A DNA stretch of 9,370 nucleotides from positions 1-9,370 of the forward strand of contig JAKSUP010000033.1 of the NCBI GenBank assembly GCA_024408905.1, written 5' to 3'. This DNA comes from a bacterium (lineage in GTDB: Bacteria; Cyanobacteriota; Vampirovibrionia; Gastranaerophilales; Gastranaerophilaceae). Under the pieces are notes generated by a model. The model was not told where the DNA came from, ran no database searches, and was given only the letters and a program-made list of their open reading frames with translations. Both the position numbers and the translations under genes were made by a program. Positions within the stretch are counted from its first letter, which is position 1; each line of letters begins with the position of its first letter. This document shows, one piece after another, positions 6,906 through 9,370 of this stretch.

Positions 6906-7463
6906 ATGAAATTAATCGTAGGTTTAGGAAATATAGGTGATAAATACATCTTTACAAGGCATAATGTAGGTTTTATGCTTGCAGACAGTATTGCCCTAAA
7001 CTCTAATCTTACTTTCCGTGAAAATTCTCGCCTAAAATGTTTAATGGCAAACCTCAGAACCGGTACAGAAGACTATTTGATAATAAAACCTACTACTTTT
7101 ATGAATTTGTCAGGCGAAGCTGTTCGTGCAGTTATGGATTATTATAAGATAGCCATTGAAGAGATCCTAATTGTCTATGACGATTTGAGTTTAGCTTTGG
7201 GTAAAATAAGATTTAGAGGTGACGGTTCAGACGGGGGTCATAACGGTATTAAATCAGTTATACAACACTTAGGTACCCAAAATGTTGCAAGATTAAAAAT
7301 CGGGATAGGTCCACAACCTAATATCCCTTCTGAGGTTTTTGTGTTGCAAAATTTCTCAAAAGAGGAACTGGAAACCCTTAAAGCAACACTAACTAAAGCA
7401 AAAGAGGGTATAACATCTTATTACAATGAGGGACTTGCTATAACACAAAACAAATATAACTAG
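6906..7463 (+). CDS. pth: Peptidyl-tRNA hydrolase
   Basis: Cleaves the ester bond between peptide and tRNA in peptidyl-tRNAs that drop off ribosomes, recycling tRNA in the cytoplasm. Bacterial Pth family, 185 residues, a normal length. The N-terminal signature is present as GLGNIGDKY...TRHNVGF, with Asn9 and the catalytic His19. Asn67 lies in KPTTFMNLSG, Asp92 in YDDLSLALG and Asn113 in GSDGGHNG. These correspond to E. coli Asn10, His20, Asn68, Asp93 and Asn114, all kept. The one oddity is Ile in place of the usual Pro in GLGNPG. The start follows the ffh stop by one base, and GAAGG inside the ffh end (6891-6895) is the only plausible ribosome binding site, so translation is probably coupled. 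The downstream TPR gene's AGGAG overlaps the pth stop. Confidence 0.96.
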   Translation: MKLIVGLGNIGDKYIFTRHNVGFMLADSIALNSNLTFRENSRLKCLMANLRTGTEDYLIIKPTTFMNLSGEAVRAVMDYYKIAIEEILIVYDDLSLALGKIRFRGDGSDGGHNGIKSVIQHLGTQNVARLKIGIGPQPNIPSEVFVLQNFSKEELETLKATLTKAKEGITSYYNEGLAITQNKYN

Positions 7464-7472
7464 GAGATTATA

Positions 7473-8756
7473 ATGAATTTAGCAGAACAATTAGAAATGG
7501 ATGAAAAATACGAAGCAGCTTATGCTGAGTATAAAAAAGAATTGCCACACAGAAGCAATGATATTGAGCTTTTGACCAAACTCGGGCATATCGCTCTTAT
7601 TCTTAATAACAAGAACGAAGCAAAAGCGTTTTATGGCAGAATTCTGGAGTTAGATCCTTCAAATATTTTAGCTCACGAGCAACTTATAGATTTGTTTTGC
7701 GAAGAAGATAAATTTAAACATTATTTGCTAAAAGGCAATATGTATTCTCTCCAGCAGCAATTTAGTCACGCAAAAAGTGCATACAAAAAAGCAATTGATT
7801 CTGCAACTGATTTGAAGGAAGGTTTGCCTGCCAGATTTTTGTATGCAGGGATTTGTGAAGAACAAGGCAAATACCAAGACGCAATTGATGAATATTTAAA
7901 AATATCTGATGTTGAAGGCAGCGATCCTTTGGTATTTATAAAACTTGCTGAATTATATGAAAAAACAGAGGGCTTGTATTCTGCTGTTGAAACATTAGAA
8001 AGGGCAGTTAAAGAAAGAGGCTATGCTCAGTTTGAAGAAATTTTGGCAGGATATTACATAAGAAATTCACAACCTGATAAAGCTTACGAAATTACTAAAA
8101 ATGATTTAACCAAAGCAAGGGCATTGATGGATATGGGTAAGAATTCTGAAGCCTTCGAAATTCTCGATAAAGTTAGAGAAAATTTCAAAACACAACCTCT
8201 AATACATTCACTATTAGCTCAGTATTATTTTCAAGAAAAACAATTTGAAAATGCATTTGCTGAGATTGATGAATATGAAAAACTTGATTCAAATTCTCCG
8301 TTAATTTATCAAATGCGAGCTTTGATATACGAAGAATTGGATGATGGCTTTAATGAACATATTTGTTGGGCAAAATACAATAATCTAAAAGGCAATAAAG
8401 ATGTTGCGTTAAACGAGTATATGATGGCGTATCAGTTTAACGATTCGGATGTAGATTTGATTGAAACTATAGCATCACAATTAGAAACAACCGGTGATAA
8501 AACGAAGGCTTGTGAGTTTTATGAAAGACTGGTTGACTTACAGCCTAATAGCCCTAGTGCATTACAAAAGATAGCAGAATTCAGAGAATCTATCGGTGAT
8601 TATACCGGTGCAATTGATTATATGGAACAATTAAAATCAGTAGATCCACGTAATTCCTACGTGGAAGAAAATTACGAAAGACTTCAAAACAGAACAGAAA
8701 TGGGTGGCGATATACTTGGGTTTTTCAAAAAGATTTTTGGAAATCATTTAGGCTAA
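7473..8756 (+). CDS. TPR-repeat protein, 427 residues
   Basis: A second tetratricopeptide-repeat protein, unrelated in detail to the one on the minus strand. Repeat units are visible at about residues 1-65 (AAYAEYKKELPHRSNDIELLTKLGHIAL then AKAFYGRILELDPSNILAHEQL), 83-145 (AKSAYKKAIDS, DAIDEYLKI), 150-185, 240-275, and 310-400 (ACEFYERLVDLQPNSPSALQKIAEF, AIDYMEQLKSVDPRNSYVEENY). The chain ends in a short basic-hydrophobic tail, GFFKKIFGNHLG. There is no signal peptide or transmembrane segment, so it is likely a cytoplasmic scaffold. The start is supported by a good AGGAG (7462-7466) overlapping the pth stop, 6 bases before the ATG. It is 9 bases after pth and 4 before the U32 gene, so it is almost certainly co-transcribed with them. 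Function unknown. Confidence 0.88.
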   Translation: MNLAEQLEMDEKYEAAYAEYKKELPHRSNDIELLTKLGHIALILNNKNEAKAFYGRILELDPSNILAHEQLIDLFCEEDKFKHYLLKGNMYSLQQQFSHAKSAYKKAIDSATDLKEGLPARFLYAGICEEQGKYQDAIDEYLKISDVEGSDPLVFIKLAELYEKTEGLYSAVETLERAVKERGYAQFEEILAGYYIRNSQPDKAYEITKNDLTKARALMDMGKNSEAFEILDKVRENFKTQPLIHSLLAQYYFQEKQFENAFAEIDEYEKLDSNSPLIYQMRALIYEELDDGFNEHICWAKYNNLKGNKDVALNEYMMAYQFNDSDVDLIETIASQLETTGDKTKACEFYERLVDLQPNSPSALQKIAEFRESIGDYTGAIDYMEQLKSVDPRNSYVEENYERLQNRTEMGGDILGFFKKIFGNHLG

Positions 8757-8760
8757 AAAA

Positions 8761-9370
8761 ATGGGGATTGAATTATTAGCACCTGCAAAAGATAAAGAAA
8801 CTGCGTTTGCTGCAATTGATTGTGGTGCAGATGCAGTTTATATCGGTGCTAATTTTTTTGGTGCAAGAAAAAATGCATCTAATAAGCTGGATGATATAAA
8901 AGAAGTTATTGATTATGCTCATAAATTTTGGGCTAAAGTACATGTAACTTTGAATACAATTCTGACGGATGATGAACTTGAACAAGCTGTAGAGCTTGCA
9001 AAAAACCTCTACGAATTAGGTGTAGATGCATTGATTATTCAAGATATGGGATTATTAAAAAGGCTTATGGAAATAAATTTACCCCTGTCCATTCATGCAA
9101 GCACACAATGTGATAATTATTTACCCCAAAAAGTTAAGTTTTTCAATGACATTGGTGTTACGAGGGTAATTTTAGCGAGGGAAACTCCTTTAGATACAAT
9201 AAAACAAATCCACAAAGAAAACCCTAATCTTGAACTGGAATGTTTTGTCCATGGGGCTTTATGCGTGTCATTTAGTGGTCAATGTTATTTGAGTCAGTAT
9301 ATAGGAGGACGTTCTGCCAATAGGGGAGAATGCGCACAACCATGCAGAAAGAAATATACTGTAGAAACAA
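8761..9370 (+). CDS. Peptidase U32 family protein, RlhA/TrhP/UbiU-like (3'-partial)
   Basis: The first 203 codons are present and the frame runs off the right edge without a stop. U32 proteins were named as peptidases, but characterised bacterial members RlhA, TrhP and UbiU/UbiV take part in oxygen-independent hydroxylation of 23S rRNA, tRNA or ubiquinone precursors, using an iron-sulfur centre. The N-terminus IELLAPAKDKETAFAAIDCG, then GADAVYIGA (22-30), HASTQ (112-116) and the family signature ECFVHGALCVSFSGQC (160-175), followed by SANRGECAQPCR (185-196), are diagnostic. Cys168, Cys175 and Cys191 match the first three Fe-S ligands described for UbiU by spacing; a fourth would be Cys195 or lie downstream. 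The start ATG is 4 bases after the TPR stop, with TTAGG (8748-8752) as a weak ribosome binding site. Which subfamily depends on the missing C-terminus. Confidence 0.92.
   Translation, partial: MGIELLAPAKDKETAFAAIDCGADAVYIGANFFGARKNASNKLDDIKEVIDYAHKFWAKVHVTLNTILTDDELEQAVELAKNLYELGVDALIIQDMGLLKRLMEINLPLSIHASTQCDNYLPQKVKFFNDIGVTRVILARETPLDTIKQIHKENPNLELECFVHGALCVSFSGQCYLSQYIGGRSANRGECAQPCRKKYTVET

Noticed and set aside
8776..8985. A 69-codon open frame on the - strand near the right end
   Set aside because: It is antisense to the U32-family gene, whose family motifs prove the + strand frame.

Overview
The window looks like chromosome from a low-GC, flagellated, probably gut-associated bacterium. 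Every gene is AT-rich, with compact spacing and AGGAG-type ribosome binding sites. The mix of a flagellin, long TPR proteins, a helical unknown protein under a flagellar-type promoter, and an intergenic repeat mosaic would fit non-photosynthetic relatives of cyanobacteria (Vampirovibrionia/Gastranaerophilales). That placement is inference from general resemblance; no marker here proves it.

Layout. (1) 1-1670, + strand: the 3' part of a flagellin gene. The reading frame is open to the left edge and encodes the end of the flagellin N-terminal D1 region, so the true start lies outside the window. The usual variable domain is replaced by about 400 residues built largely of GLUG-type beta-helix repeats, followed by a normal flagellin C-terminal domain. 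(2) 1671-2156: 486 bases without a believable gene, filled with palindromes and inverted and direct repeats. (3) 2157-3809, - strand: a 550-residue TPR protein. (4) 3810-4034: a divergent intergenic region with a near-consensus sigma-28 (FliA/SigD) promoter pointing right. (5) 4035-5453, + strand: an unknown 472-residue protein with helical ends, apparently under that flagellar promoter. (6) 5510 to the right edge, + strand: a tight cluster of ffh (SRP GTPase), pth (peptidyl-tRNA hydrolase), a 427-residue TPR protein and the N-terminal part of a U32-family protein of the RlhA/TrhP/UbiU type, with gaps of 1, 9 and 4 bases. A 10-bp hairpin in the ffh leader would bury its ribosome binding site.

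How the parts work together. The right half is a translation/export housekeeping group: co-translational targeting (Ffh), recycling of peptidyl-tRNA (Pth) and probably RNA hydroxylation (U32). The left half concerns the flagellum or cell surface. The most interesting points are the GLUG-repeat, cysteine-rich flagellin with a recently duplicated 81-bp unit, and the unknown protein whose promoter and architecture suggest a late flagellar, possibly exported, axial-type component.
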